Origin: Rhizobium phaseoli | GTDB lineage: Bacteria > Pseudomonadota > Alphaproteobacteria > Rhizobiales > Rhizobiaceae | Assembly (NCBI RefSeq): GCF_010668805.1 | Contig: NZ_WUFT01000009.1 | Span: 1-64,000 of the forward strand | DNA length: 64,000 nucleotides | Direction: 5' to 3' | Shown here: in pieces, positions 8,633 through 16,330 of the stretch | Layout of the letters: the number at the start of each line of letters is the position of its first letter | Numbering within the stretch: position 1 is the stretch's first letter | The notes under the pieces: model-generated | Database searches by the model: none | Told to the model about the DNA's origin: nothing | What the model saw: the letters and a program-made list of their open reading frames with translations, nothing else | Translations under genes and position numbers: made by a program

Positions 8633-10147
8633 ATGAAAAACAGATGGAAATCAATCGGGCTTGCAGCCCTGCTCGCCGGCCTGACGCTCAGCGCCAGCTA
8701 TGCCGAGTCCGCCGGTGTGCTGACCATCGGCCGCCGCGAGGACTCGACGACATTCGATCCGATCAAAACAGCTCAAAACATCGACAACTGGGTGTTCTCA
8801 AACGTCTACGACGTGCTGATTCGCGTCGACAAGACAGGTACCAAGCTGGAGCCGGGCCTTGCCGAAAGCTGGACGGCCTCGGACGATGGACTGACCTATA
8901 CGTTCAAGATCCGCGACGCGAAATTCTCCGACGGTTCGCCGCTGACGGCTGAGGACGCCGCCTTTAGCCTGTTACGCATCCGCGACGATGCTGCCTCGCT
9001 CTGGAGCGATTCCTACAAGGTGATCGACACGGCGGTTGCGACCGACGCGCATACGCTGACGATCAAGCTGAAAAACCCGTCCGCGCCGTTCCTGTCGACG
9101 CTGGCGCTGCCGAATGCTTCGGTCATTTCCAAGAAGGGCATGGAATCGCTTGGTGCCGACGCCTATGGCGAAAAGCCGATCGCATCCGGCGCCTTCACCG
9201 TCGAGGAATGGCGCCGCGGCGACCGCATCATCTTGAAGAAGAACCCGAACTTCTGGCAGGCCGACCGGGTCAAGCTCGACGGCGTCGAATGGATCTCGGT
9301 GCCCGACGACAACACCCGCATGCTGAATGTCCAGGCCGGTGAGCTGGATGCTGCGCTTTTCGTTCCCTTCTCCCGTGTCGAGGAGCTGAAGAAGGATCCA
9401 AATCTCAACGTCGATATCGACGCCTCGACCCGCGAGGATCATCTGCTGATCAACCATGCGCATGGAGCGCTCGGCAAGAAGGAAGTGCGCCAGGCGCTGG
9501 ATCTGGCGATCGACAAGAAGGCGATCGTCGATACCGTCACCTTCGGCCAGGGCACGGTCGCCAATTCCTACATTCCGAAAGGGGCGCTCTATTATTTCGC
9601 CGACAATCTGCAGCGGCCCCATGATCCGGCAAAGGCCAAGGAGATGCTGGCGGCCGCCGGTGCCTCCGACCTGACGCTGAATTACCTGGTCCGCGCCGGC
9701 GACGAAGTCGACGAACAGACCGCCGTACTGGTCCAGCAGCAGCTGCAGAAAGCCGGCATCACCGCCAATCTGCAGAAGGTCGATCCGAGCCAGGAATGGG
9801 ACATGATCGTTGCCGGTGACTACGACGTCTCGGTCAATTACTGGACCAACGACATTCTTGATCCGGACCAGAAGACCACCTTCGTGCTCGGCCACGATTC
9901 CAACAACAACTATTCGACCAACTATAAGAACGAGGCGGTGAAGGAACTGGTCGCCAAGGCGCGCCTCGAGCTCGACCCGAAGAAACGCGAAGCGATGTAT
10001 GTCGATCTGCAGAAGATGGCCAAGGACGACGTCAACTGGATCGACCTCTATTACAGCCCCTATATCAACGTCTCGCGCAAGAATATCGCGAACTTCTACC
10101 AGAACCCGCTCGGCCGGTTCTTCCTGGAGGATACGGTGAAGAACTAA
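8633..10147 (+). CDS. Peptide-type ABC transporter substrate-binding protein, DppA-like
   Basis: A 504-residue periplasmic protein with a Sec signal peptide (about 1-25, ending SYA). It is of the SBP family 5 fold, with the usual 'LEPGLAESWTASDDGLTYTF' opening, and 'KFSDGSPLTAEDAAFSLLRI' in the N-lobe. A strong Shine-Dalgarno (GAAGGGAA) precedes its ATG, 19 bases after the ATPase gene. It is the last gene of the pip/importer operon and is followed by a hairpin at 10165-10195. In the related PipR system of Pseudomonas the corresponding binding protein delivers the plant-derived inducer; here that role is inference. Confidence 0.92.
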   Translation: MKNRWKSIGLAALLAGLTLSASYAESAGVLTIGRREDSTTFDPIKTAQNIDNWVFSNVYDVLIRVDKTGTKLEPGLAESWTASDDGLTYTFKIRDAKFSDGSPLTAEDAAFSLLRIRDDAASLWSDSYKVIDTAVATDAHTLTIKLKNPSAPFLSTLALPNASVISKKGMESLGADAYGEKPIASGAFTVEEWRRGDRIILKKNPNFWQADRVKLDGVEWISVPDDNTRMLNVQAGELDAALFVPFSRVEELKKDPNLNVDIDASTREDHLLINHAHGALGKKEVRQALDLAIDKKAIVDTVTFGQGTVANSYIPKGALYYFADNLQRPHDPAKAKEMLAAAGASDLTLNYLVRAGDEVDEQTAVLVQQQLQKAGITANLQKVDPSQEWDMIVAGDYDVSVNYWTNDILDPDQKTTFVLGHDSNNNYSTNYKNEAVKELVAKARLELDPKKREAMYVDLQKMAKDDVNWIDLYYSPYINVSRKNIANFYQNPLGRFFLEDTVKN

Positions 10148-10164
10148 GTTCCGGAAGCATACAA

Positions 10165-10195
10165 ATGCTCCGTCGCCGTAAAGGCGGCGGAGCAT
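10165..10195 (+). terminator. 13-bp hairpin ending the peptide-importer operon
   Basis: ATGCTCCGTCGCC pairs with GGCGGCGGAGCAT across a GTAAA loop, with one G-U wobble. It starts 18 bases after the binding-protein stop codon. There is no T-run on the plus strand. It lies between convergent genes, so it may act in both directions. Confidence 0.7.
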
Positions 10196-10231
10196 CGTTC
10201 ATGGCTGCAAAACGTGGCTGGGGCCGCCCGC

Positions 10232-11107
10232 TTACTCGGCGGCCGCGAGCTTGTCCTGCGTCCTGGTGTCGAAGTCGCTGGCGTCGTGGCGCTCGTGCAA
10301 CTGGCTCGAGGGGTCGCCGGAGAGGCGGTTGACCATCCGGCCGCGCTGCACGGCCGGGCGGCTGAAGATCGCATCGGCCCAGCGCTGGAGGTTCTTATAG
10401 TCTTCGACCTGCAGGAATTCGGCCGCACCATAGGTCCAGCCCTTCACCAGGCCGCCATACCAGGGCCAGACGGCAATATCGGCGATCGTGTAGTCGCTGC
10501 CGGCCAGATATTCGCTCTCGGCAAGGCGACGATCGAGCACGTCGAGCTGGCGCTTCACCTCCATGGCGAAACGGTCGATGGCATATTCGATCTTTGTCGG
10601 CGCATAGGCATAGAAATGGCCGAAGCCGCCGCCGAGATAGGGTGCGCTTCCCATCTGCCAGAACAGCCATGACAGGCATTCGGCGCGGGCGGCCGGCTCG
10701 GTCGGCAGGAAGGCGCCGAATTTCTCGGCGAGATAGGTGAGGATGGCGCCGGATTCGAAGACGCGGATCGGCGTTTCGCCGCTGCGATCCATCAGCGCCG
10801 GGATCTTCGAGTTGGGATTGACGGCGACAAAGCCGCTCCCGAACTGGTCGCCGTCGCCGATCCGGATCAGCCATGCGTCGTACTCGGCGCCGCCATGGCC
10901 AAGCGCCAGCAACTCCTCGAGCATGATGGTGACCTTCTGGCCGTTCGGCGTTCCGAGCGAATAAAGCTGCAGCGGATGACGACCGATCGGCAGCTCCTTC
11001 TCATGCGTCGGGCCGGCTATCGGGCGGTTGATGCTGGCGAACTGGCCGCCATTCGCCTTATTCCAGGTCCAGACCTTCGGGGGGGTATACTCGGAAGAAC
11101 CGCTCAT
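10232..11107 (-). CDS. yghU: Glutathione S-transferase, YghU/Nu class
   Basis: A 291-residue cytosolic glutathione transferase that is nearly collinear with E. coli YghU, a Nu-class enzyme with disulfide-bond reductase activity using two glutathiones. The shared landmarks are 'KVWTWNKANGG', 'GPTHEKELPIGRHPLQLYS', 'LGTPNGQKVTIMLEELLAL', 'VNPNSKIPAL', 'VFESGAILTYLAEKFG', 'GGGFGHFYAYAP' and the C-terminal 'QLHERHDASDF'. The thioredoxin-like domain covers about 45-130 and the helical domain follows. An AGGAG Shine-Dalgarno lies eight bases before the ATG. It is a single gene, convergent with the importer operon. The role is probably redox or peroxide defence. Confidence 0.95.
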   Translation of the reverse strand: MSGSSEYTPPKVWTWNKANGGQFASINRPIAGPTHEKELPIGRHPLQLYSLGTPNGQKVTIMLEELLALGHGGAEYDAWLIRIGDGDQFGSGFVAVNPNSKIPALMDRSGETPIRVFESGAILTYLAEKFGAFLPTEPAARAECLSWLFWQMGSAPYLGGGFGHFYAYAPTKIEYAIDRFAMEVKRQLDVLDRRLAESEYLAGSDYTIADIAVWPWYGGLVKGWTYGAAEFLQVEDYKNLQRWADAIFSRPAVQRGRMVNRLSGDPSSQLHERHDASDFDTRTQDKLAAAE

Positions 11108-11282
11108 CTTTCAAACTCCTGGCATTGATCGGATAGAGCGCGGCGGCAATCGGCTGGCCACCGCATTTATCCTGACATAGCAGAGGCGATGTGGTTTGTC
11201 AGAGGGGTCGGGTCGGCTTCACACAATCGTCAGAGCTGGCCCAGGGATCAGATTCACGTTGTGAAAACTGGGCTTTGTTATG

Positions 11283-11297
11283 TACCAAAAATTGGTA
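11283..11297. promoter_or_regulatory. Inverted repeat, probable ParD operator
   Basis: TACCAA-AAA-TTGGTA is a perfect 6-bp inverted repeat 25 bases upstream of parD. Ribbon-helix-helix antitoxins usually repress their own promoter through such short repeats. An AT-rich possible -10 element (TATATT, 11296-11301) overlaps its right edge, which would suit repression. Function is inferred from position only. Confidence 0.55.
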
Positions 11298-11321
11298 TAT
11301 TGGGCTTAAAGGAGATTCAGC

Positions 11322-11570
11322 ATGGCCAGAAATACGTCCATATCGCTCAGCGACCATTTCGTCAGCTTCATCGATACGCAAGTTCAGGCTGGCCGCTATG
11401 GTTCAGCCACTGACGTGGTTCGGGCCGGCCTTCGCCTACTTGAAGAACACGAAGCCAAAGTGAAGGCATTACAGGACGCCTTGATAGAAGGCGAAGACTC
11501 CGGCCCTGCCACACCCTTCGATTTCGATGCGTTCAACGCTCGCAAACGGGCGACGTTCGAGGCGAAATGA
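11322..11570 (+). CDS. parD: ParD-family type II antitoxin
   Basis: An 82-residue antitoxin with an N-terminal ribbon-helix-helix DNA-binding domain ('NTSISLSDHFVSFIDTQVQ', then 'GRYGSATDVVRAGLRLLEE'), followed by an acidic, flexible C-terminal tail ending in 'FDFDAFNARKRATFEAK' that would wrap the toxin. The family is the short ParD/CC2985 type. It has an AAAGGAG Shine-Dalgarno. Its stop overlaps the toxin start by four bases (ATGA), the normal coupled arrangement. Confidence 0.92.
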   Translation: MARNTSISLSDHFVSFIDTQVQAGRYGSATDVVRAGLRLLEEHEAKVKALQDALIEGEDSGPATPFDFDAFNARKRATFEAK

Positions 11571-11857
11571 CAGGCGTCATATTTTCCCCCGCCGCGCAAA
11601 CCGATATTGACAAGATTTGGGATTACACAGCGACGAGTTGGAATATCGATCAGGCAGAGCGTTACATTCAGGACATAAGGGACGCCTGTCACGAACTGGC
11701 GGAGGGAGCACGGATGAGCCGTCCCTCAGACGTTCGGAAAGGGTACAGAAAGGTCTCTGTTGGCTCTCATTTTCTGTATTTCAAAAGTAATGATGCGGGC
11801 CAGATCATCGTTGTACGCATCCTTCATCAAAGAATGGATGTAGCCAAACACTTGTAA
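11567..11857 (+). CDS. parE: ParE-family type II toxin
   Basis: A 96-residue toxin of the RelE/ParE superfamily. It shows the usual 'FSPAAQTDIDKIWDYTA' first helix, 'RYIQDIRDACHELAEG' second helix, and the basic strand 'RKGYRKVSVGSHFLYFK' leading to 'IVVRILHQRMD', the conserved RILHxxMD end of ParE. Known ParE proteins block DNA gyrase. It is intact, so the pair is likely functional. It lies between unrelated single genes, consistent with acquisition as a module. Confidence 0.92.
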   Translation: MTGVIFSPAAQTDIDKIWDYTATSWNIDQAERYIQDIRDACHELAEGARMSRPSDVRKGYRKVSVGSHFLYFKSNDAGQIIVVRILHQRMDVAKHL

Positions 11858-11888
11858 GGCTGTTGCGGGGATTGCTTGACCATTGCGG

Positions 11889-12740
11889 TCAGTCGCCGCT
11901 TTCCGGCCGCGCAACAATCGCGTCCAGTCGCCCGACGAGGACACGGCTGCCCTCAACATCGCCAGCCATCCTGGCAAAGACCTCCGCCATGCCCCGAAAA
12001 ATTCCCGCCGCCGGATCATCCTCTCCAAGGAAATCGGCGATCTCCTGCATTTCAGCAACCCATCGATAGGCTTTCGGATACATATCCGGAATGGATTTCG
12101 ACAGCTTGCGGTCGATGTCCGGAAGGCTTTCGGCGAGTTCGGCCTTCAGGCTTTCGGCAGCCCCCGAGCGGGATGCGGCAAGCAGCATCGCCGCGCTGAG
12201 GCCGATAAAGCCCTTGTTGATGCCGGCATAACACATCTTCAGCGCCGAGGCCGCGCCGAGCGGTCCATCGAGCCTGCGGACCTTGAGGCCGTAATCTTCG
12301 AGCAGCCTGCTTCGCTCCGCGCTGTCGCCGCTGATATAGAGGGTCGGGCCTGGTTTGCCGGGAACCGGCGGCCCGCCGATGATGGCACCGTCCAACACTT
12401 CCACGGCGCTGCCGCCGAACCGTGCCGCCAATGCCTGCATGGTTTTCGGTGCAATTGCGTTAAGGTCGATGAAGGGTGGCGGCGCCTGCAGCTCCGACGA
12501 TATCTCCGCGACGAGCCCGGCAACGCCGATCGCTTCCGCCGGCGGAACGATCGACAGGATGAGCGCGGCCTGCGCCAGTTCCTGCCGGCCGACCGGCGCC
12601 ATGCCGGCAGCCTTAGCCCGCGCGATCGTCTGCTCGCTGCGGCCTTCGAGACAGGTCAGCACCGTGGCGCCATGGTCGATCAGCCGTTTGGCGACCGCGC
12701 TTCCCATTGCACCCGCGCCGATGATTGCAAAAGTCTGCAT
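11889..12740 (-). CDS. NAD(P)-binding dehydrogenase with DUF1932-type C-terminal domain
   Basis: A 283-residue member of the 6-phosphogluconate/3-hydroxyisobutyrate dehydrogenase superfamily. The Rossmann motif is 'IIGAGAMGSAVAKRL' at residues 5-19, the substrate-region motif 'DGAIIGGPPVPGKPGPTLY' is near the middle, and the helical C-terminal region begins around 'ALKMCYAGINKGFIGLSAAM', where Lys is the likely catalytic base. DUF1932 is the matching C-terminal family. The start at 12740 places the Rossmann motif at the N-terminus; further in-frame upstream codons are unlikely. It is a single gene and the substrate cannot be read from the sequence or context. Confidence 0.8.
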   Translation of the reverse strand: MQTFAIIGAGAMGSAVAKRLIDHGATVLTCLEGRSEQTIARAKAAGMAPVGRQELAQAALILSIVPPAEAIGVAGLVAEISSELQAPPPFIDLNAIAPKTMQALAARFGGSAVEVLDGAIIGGPPVPGKPGPTLYISGDSAERSRLLEDYGLKVRRLDGPLGAASALKMCYAGINKGFIGLSAAMLLAASRSGAAESLKAELAESLPDIDRKLSKSIPDMYPKAYRWVAEMQEIADFLGEDDPAAGIFRGMAEVFARMAGDVEGSRVLVGRLDAIVARPESGD

Positions 12741-12881
12741 CTGAACCTCGATGAGTAACGATGTCACGATAGAGCTATTGCCGATGGCCATGCAGTCAAT
12801 CGTGACGGCCCCCAAAATTCAATTTTTGAAGCGAACCGCTGCTTCCTGGACGCGATCATTGCGATACTCCGGCGTTTCTGT

Positions 12882-12922
12882 TTGATATCGGTCAAAATAG
12901 AAACGGTCGATGCCGGTATGAT
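12882..12922 (+). promoter_or_regulatory. FNR/FixK-type box plus -10 element upstream of the stress block
   Basis: TTGAT-ATCG-GTCAA (12882-12895) matches the FNR/FixK consensus TTGAT-N4-ATCAA with one change. A TATGAT -10 hexamer lies at 12917-12922. A transcription start about seven bases after the -10 would be near 12929, placing the box centre at -40.5, the standard position for class II activation by FNR-type proteins. It faces the universal stress protein gene at 12952. Confidence 0.72.
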
Positions 12923-12951
12923 CGGTGCGACCATTTGCGTGCGAGGATTCA

Positions 12952-13419
12952 ATGTATCGAACGATCATCTGCGGCATCGGCATGGGCTCCCGGCAAACGG
13001 CAGTCCGTCTCCTGCGCCGGGCGGCAGGGCTCGTGGACGAAGGCGGAAGCATCGTCGTCATCCATGCCATCGAGAACATCCCCCACCGTCATCTGACGGG
13101 GATTCCCGAGGAATTCGAGACGACCGCTATCGTCGATGCCGAGAGGAAACTTGTATCGCTCTGCAAGGAGCTCGCCATTCCGGCGACAGTCGAGGTTCGC
13201 ATCGGCGTTGCCGCCTCCGTGCTCGTGTCGGCGGCCAGGGAGAGATCAGCCGATCTTATCCTGCTTTCATCCCATGTGGCGGATATCACCGACTACGTCT
13301 TCTCCTCGATCGTCGACAAGGTCGTGCATCACGCCGGATGCTCGGTTCTCATCGACCGGCGGCCCGATCAAGCTCATGACGGCTCGGTCCCTCAGGAAGA
13401 AGACGCGCTGGTGTTCTGA
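12952..13419 (+). CDS. Universal stress protein (UspA family)
   Basis: A 155-residue single-domain universal stress protein. It starts with the beta-strand 'TIICGIGMGSRQTAVRLLRRA' region, split by a helix from 'GGSIVVIHAIE'. It has an ADLILLSSH strand and ends with 'VHHAGCSVLIDRR', the family's usual C-terminal half, although the ATP-binding G-x2-G-x9-G(S/T) motif is only partly kept. A GAGG Shine-Dalgarno precedes the ATG at 12952. It leads a stress block with the DnaJ and CbpM genes and lies behind an FNR/FixK-like promoter, which suggests induction under low oxygen. Confidence 0.88.
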   Translation: MYRTIICGIGMGSRQTAVRLLRRAAGLVDEGGSIVVIHAIENIPHRHLTGIPEEFETTAIVDAERKLVSLCKELAIPATVEVRIGVAASVLVSAARERSADLILLSSHVADITDYVFSSIVDKVVHHAGCSVLIDRRPDQAHDGSVPQEEDALVF

Positions 13420-13512
13420 CCTTCCGTGGCCTCCCCTCGCCGGAGACGGTCTGAGAACCTATATTTCCTCCAAGCCAATCGGCAGTATCGCCTGCCCTGA
13501 CCGGAGATATGC

Positions 13513-14427
13513 ATGAGCCAGGATCCATACGAGCTTCTGGGTGTGAAGCGGGATGCGTCGCAAAAGGACATTCAAAGCGCCTTTCGCAAGCTCGCCAAGA
13601 AACTTCACCCCGACCTTAATCCCGGCGACAGACATGCCGAGGAGCGGTTCAAGGAAATTTCGACCGCCTATGAGATCTTGAGCGACGAGGGAAAACGCGG
13701 GCGCTTCGATCGCGGCGAAATCGACATAACGGGCGCCGAGCGGGCGCAACGCAGTTATTACCGCGACTATGCCTCGGCGAGCGGTTCCGAAAGTCCCTAC
13801 CACAACAGTGCCGGCTTTGCCGATTTCGGCGATGCCGACAATTCCTTTGCCAATTTCTTTTCGCGCCGCGCCAGCGGCAGCAGGATGCGCAGTCAAGGTC
13901 AGGACCGGCGGTTCTCCATGCAGGTGGACTTTCTTGAGGCCATCAACGGCACCCGAACCGAGATCAAGCTGCCCGACGGGCCGCAGCTCGACGTGCAGAT
14001 CCCGCCTGGAACCCGCGACGGCCAGACCTTGCGGCTGCGCGGCAAGGGCGAGCCGGGTATTGCAGGCGGGCCACCGGGCGATGCCCTCATCGAGATCCGC
14101 GTGAACCCTCACCGCTTCTTCACCCGCGATGGCGACGACATCCGCCTGGAACTGCCGATTTCGCTTGGTGAAGCAGTTCTCGGCGGCAAGGTCCGCGTGC
14201 CGACGCCGTCGGGACCTGTCAACCTGACGCTGCCCCCGCACTCGAATACCGGCAAGGTCTTGCGTCTCAAGGGTAAGGGTGCTGCCACACGCGGCGGCGG
14301 GCATGGCGACGTCTATGTCTCCCTGAAGATTGTGCTGCCCGACAATCCCGACGAACGGCTGGCGTCCCTGATGAAGGAATGGGAAGCGGCGCATCCATAC
14401 GATCCGAGGAAGAACATGGAGGCTTGA
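13513..14427 (+). CDS. cbpA: CbpA-like DnaJ-class co-chaperone
   Basis: A 304-residue Hsp40 with an N-terminal J domain (about 4-70; 'YELLGVKRDASQKDIQSAF', HPD at 33-35). It has no cysteine-rich zinc domain. After a low-complexity linker with aromatic and glycine/serine residues (about 75-135) come two DnaJ C-terminal substrate-binding domains ('VDFLEAINGT', 'PPGTRDGQTLRLRGKG', 'LPPHSNTGKVLRLKGKG'). This is CbpA architecture. It would stimulate DnaK ATPase activity. It is followed after two bases by cbpM, its specific partner, which supports the assignment. GGAG precedes the ATG. Confidence 0.92.
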   Translation: MSQDPYELLGVKRDASQKDIQSAFRKLAKKLHPDLNPGDRHAEERFKEISTAYEILSDEGKRGRFDRGEIDITGAERAQRSYYRDYASASGSESPYHNSAGFADFGDADNSFANFFSRRASGSRMRSQGQDRRFSMQVDFLEAINGTRTEIKLPDGPQLDVQIPPGTRDGQTLRLRGKGEPGIAGGPPGDALIEIRVNPHRFFTRDGDDIRLELPISLGEAVLGGKVRVPTPSGPVNLTLPPHSNTGKVLRLKGKGAATRGGGHGDVYVSLKIVLPDNPDERLASLMKEWEAAHPYDPRKNMEA

Positions 14428-14429
14428 TC

Positions 14430-14756
14430 ATGGATGATCTCGAATTCCGTCTTTACCTGAAAATCGATGTCGTCCAGCTCGATTTCTGGGTCGAACAGGG
14501 CTGGTTAATCCCCGAGACGTCCGGCGAACGGCGATGGTTTCGCGACGCCGACGTTGCCCGCGCCAGGCTCATTCAGGATCTGATGGGTGACATGGGGGTT
14601 AACGAAGCCGGCGTCGATGTCGTCATCGACCTGATCGACCAGTTGTATGACCTGCGGGGAACGATGGGCAAGCTGATGACGGCTATCGGCAGGCAGGAAC
14701 ACGAGGTTCAGCGCCGGCTGTTCGATAGCCTCGAAGACATCGACCGGGTCGAATGA
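14430..14756 (+). CDS. cbpM: CbpM-like chaperone modulator
   Basis: A 108-residue MerR-like small protein. CbpM binds the J domain of CbpA and blocks its co-chaperone and DNA-binding activities. The features are an N-terminal helix-turn-helix-like 'VVQLDFWVEQGWLIPE' segment, then 'RWFRDADVARARLIQDLM' and a C-terminal coiled helix. The start two bases after the cbpA stop gives a standard length; an in-frame start further upstream inside cbpA is unlikely. The gene pair cbpA-cbpM is conserved widely, which makes this secure despite its small size. Confidence 0.88.
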   Translation: MDDLEFRLYLKIDVVQLDFWVEQGWLIPETSGERRWFRDADVARARLIQDLMGDMGVNEAGVDVVIDLIDQLYDLRGTMGKLMTAIGRQEHEVQRRLFDSLEDIDRVE

Positions 14757-14783
14757 TCGGCCGCATGCTTTCGGATATCCGCC

Positions 14784-15713
14784 TCAGGTGGTGAACCAAT
14801 AGCGGACGATGTGGAAGAACAGCGGTGCGGCGAAAGTTATGGAGTCCAGGCGGTCGAGCACGCCGCCGTGGCCTTCGATCACATAGCCCCAGTCCTTGGC
14901 GTTGAGGTCGCGTTTGATCGCTGAGAGCACGAAGCCGCCGAAGAAGCCCGCGACGACAATGACGGTGCTGACGGCTGCCGCCTGCAGCGGCGAAAACGGC
15001 GTCAGGCGATAGAGCAGTGTTCCCACGAGGATGGCCGAGGCGCCGCCGCCGAACAGGCCTTCGAGCGTCTTCGACGGGCTGATATTCGGCGAGAAGCGAT
15101 GCTTTCCCAAGAGCTTGCCCCAGACATACTGGAAGACGTCGCTGAGCTGCACGACGACGACAAGATAGACCAGCAGAAGTGCCGCCGGTGTGCCGGTCTG
15201 CAGCATCAGCAGCGCCGGGGCATGGCTGATCGAATAGACCGTCAGCATCAATCCCCATTGCACCCTGGCACTGCGCGCCAGGAATTCGTTGACGTCACCG
15301 GTCAGGGTCGCCACCGCCGGCAGGATCAGGAAGGCATAGACCGGGATGAAGATAGCAAAGAGGCCGTACCACTCGGTCCCGAGCAGCACGTAATGCACCG
15401 GCAGGACGACGAAGAAGGACAGGAAAAGCGCCAGGTGATCGCCGCGCCGCGACGGCGTCAGCGTCCAGAATTCGCGAAGCGCCATGAAGGAGAGGAATGC
15501 GAACAGGATGACCACCGCCGTCTCGCCAAGCAGGATCGCGCCGCCGAATATGGCGACCATGATCCACCAGGAGCGGATACGGGCGTTGAGGTTCTGGACG
15601 GTGGCGACGGAGCCGGGCTCGGTCGCTCGTCGCTGCAGGATGAAGCCGATGGCCGAGGCGACGGCAAGCAGGCCGAGGATGGCGGCAAGCACCAGGGAAA
15701 ACAGGCTGGTCAT
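14784..15713 (-). CDS. CdsA-type phosphatidate cytidylyltransferase
   Basis: A 309-residue integral membrane enzyme that would make CDP-diacylglycerol from phosphatidate and CTP. It has about eight membrane segments. The family signature near the C-terminus reads 'SAIKRDLNAKDWGYVIEGHG' followed by GVLDRLD, matching the S-x-x-K-R...K-D...H-G-G-x-x-D-R-x-D pattern. It is the third gene of an overlapping cassette with a PlsC-type acyltransferase and a CDP-alcohol phosphatidyltransferase. That linkage, rather than a ribosome-recycling/uppS neighbourhood, marks it as a secondary (YnbB-like) enzyme rather than the housekeeping CdsA. Confidence 0.9.
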   Translation of the reverse strand: MTSLFSLVLAAILGLLAVASAIGFILQRRATEPGSVATVQNLNARIRSWWIMVAIFGGAILLGETAVVILFAFLSFMALREFWTLTPSRRGDHLALFLSFFVVLPVHYVLLGTEWYGLFAIFIPVYAFLILPAVATLTGDVNEFLARSARVQWGLMLTVYSISHAPALLMLQTGTPAALLLVYLVVVVQLSDVFQYVWGKLLGKHRFSPNISPSKTLEGLFGGGASAILVGTLLYRLTPFSPLQAAAVSTVIVVAGFFGGFVLSAIKRDLNAKDWGYVIEGHGGVLDRLDSITFAAPLFFHIVRYWFTT

Positions 15714-16330
15714 CCGGCGGCCCCTCCGTCTGCGAGCTCGATGACCGCGGCTCTGGCGCGGGCCAGGAAGGCATTCTTTTCCTCACCGGGCTCAACGCGC
15801 AGCGGCTTGCCGAAGCGCGCCGTGCAGGTGATCGGCACGATCAGCATGCTTCCTTTCGGCAGGATGCGCTGCAGATTGTCGAGATGGATCGGTATGAGAT
15901 CGACGTCGGGGAAACGGCAGGCCAGGCGATAGATACCGCTGCGGAAGGGGGCGATCTCTTCGGTGGCGCTTCTTGTCCCTTCCGGAAAAATCAGGATCGA
16001 ACGACCCTCCTCGAGCAGGCGTTCAAGGGGCTCCAACGGGTTGCTGTCCGGCAGAGGCTTGCGGTCTATCAGGACGGCGCGCAAGCCTTTTTCGGCAATG
16101 AAACGCCGAAAGGCGCTGGTCCCCCAATAGTCGCGCGCCGCGATCGGATGGGTCAACCGCCGCACCTGATACGGCAGGGCTGCCATAACGGCGACCGTAT
16201 CGACATGGCTGTTGTGATTGGCGAAATAGATGCGGCGGCGCGTGTCGGGCGCACAGCCTCGCCATTCGCTTCGGGCGCCGACCATGATACGGACGAACAG
16301 CACGAGAAGACGACGGATAATAGGGATCAT
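15710..16330 (-). CDS. PlsC-type 1-acyl-glycerol-3-phosphate acyltransferase
   Basis: A 206-residue acyltransferase of the PlsC family, which would add the second acyl chain to lysophosphatidate. Motif I is 'NHNSHVDTVAVMA' (NHxxxxD variant, with His and Asp). Motif III is 'FPEGTRSATEEIAPFRSG'. A 'PIAARDYWG' region lies between them. A short N-terminal hydrophobic stretch may anchor it to the membrane. It overlaps both neighbours by four bases, so the three lipid genes are probably translated as a coupled unit. Confidence 0.9.
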   Translation of the reverse strand: MIPIIRRLLVLFVRIMVGARSEWRGCAPDTRRRIYFANHNSHVDTVAVMAALPYQVRRLTHPIAARDYWGTSAFRRFIAEKGLRAVLIDRKPLPDSNPLEPLERLLEEGRSILIFPEGTRSATEEIAPFRSGIYRLACRFPDVDLIPIHLDNLQRILPKGSMLIVPITCTARFGKPLRVEPGEEKNAFLARARAAVIELADGGAAG

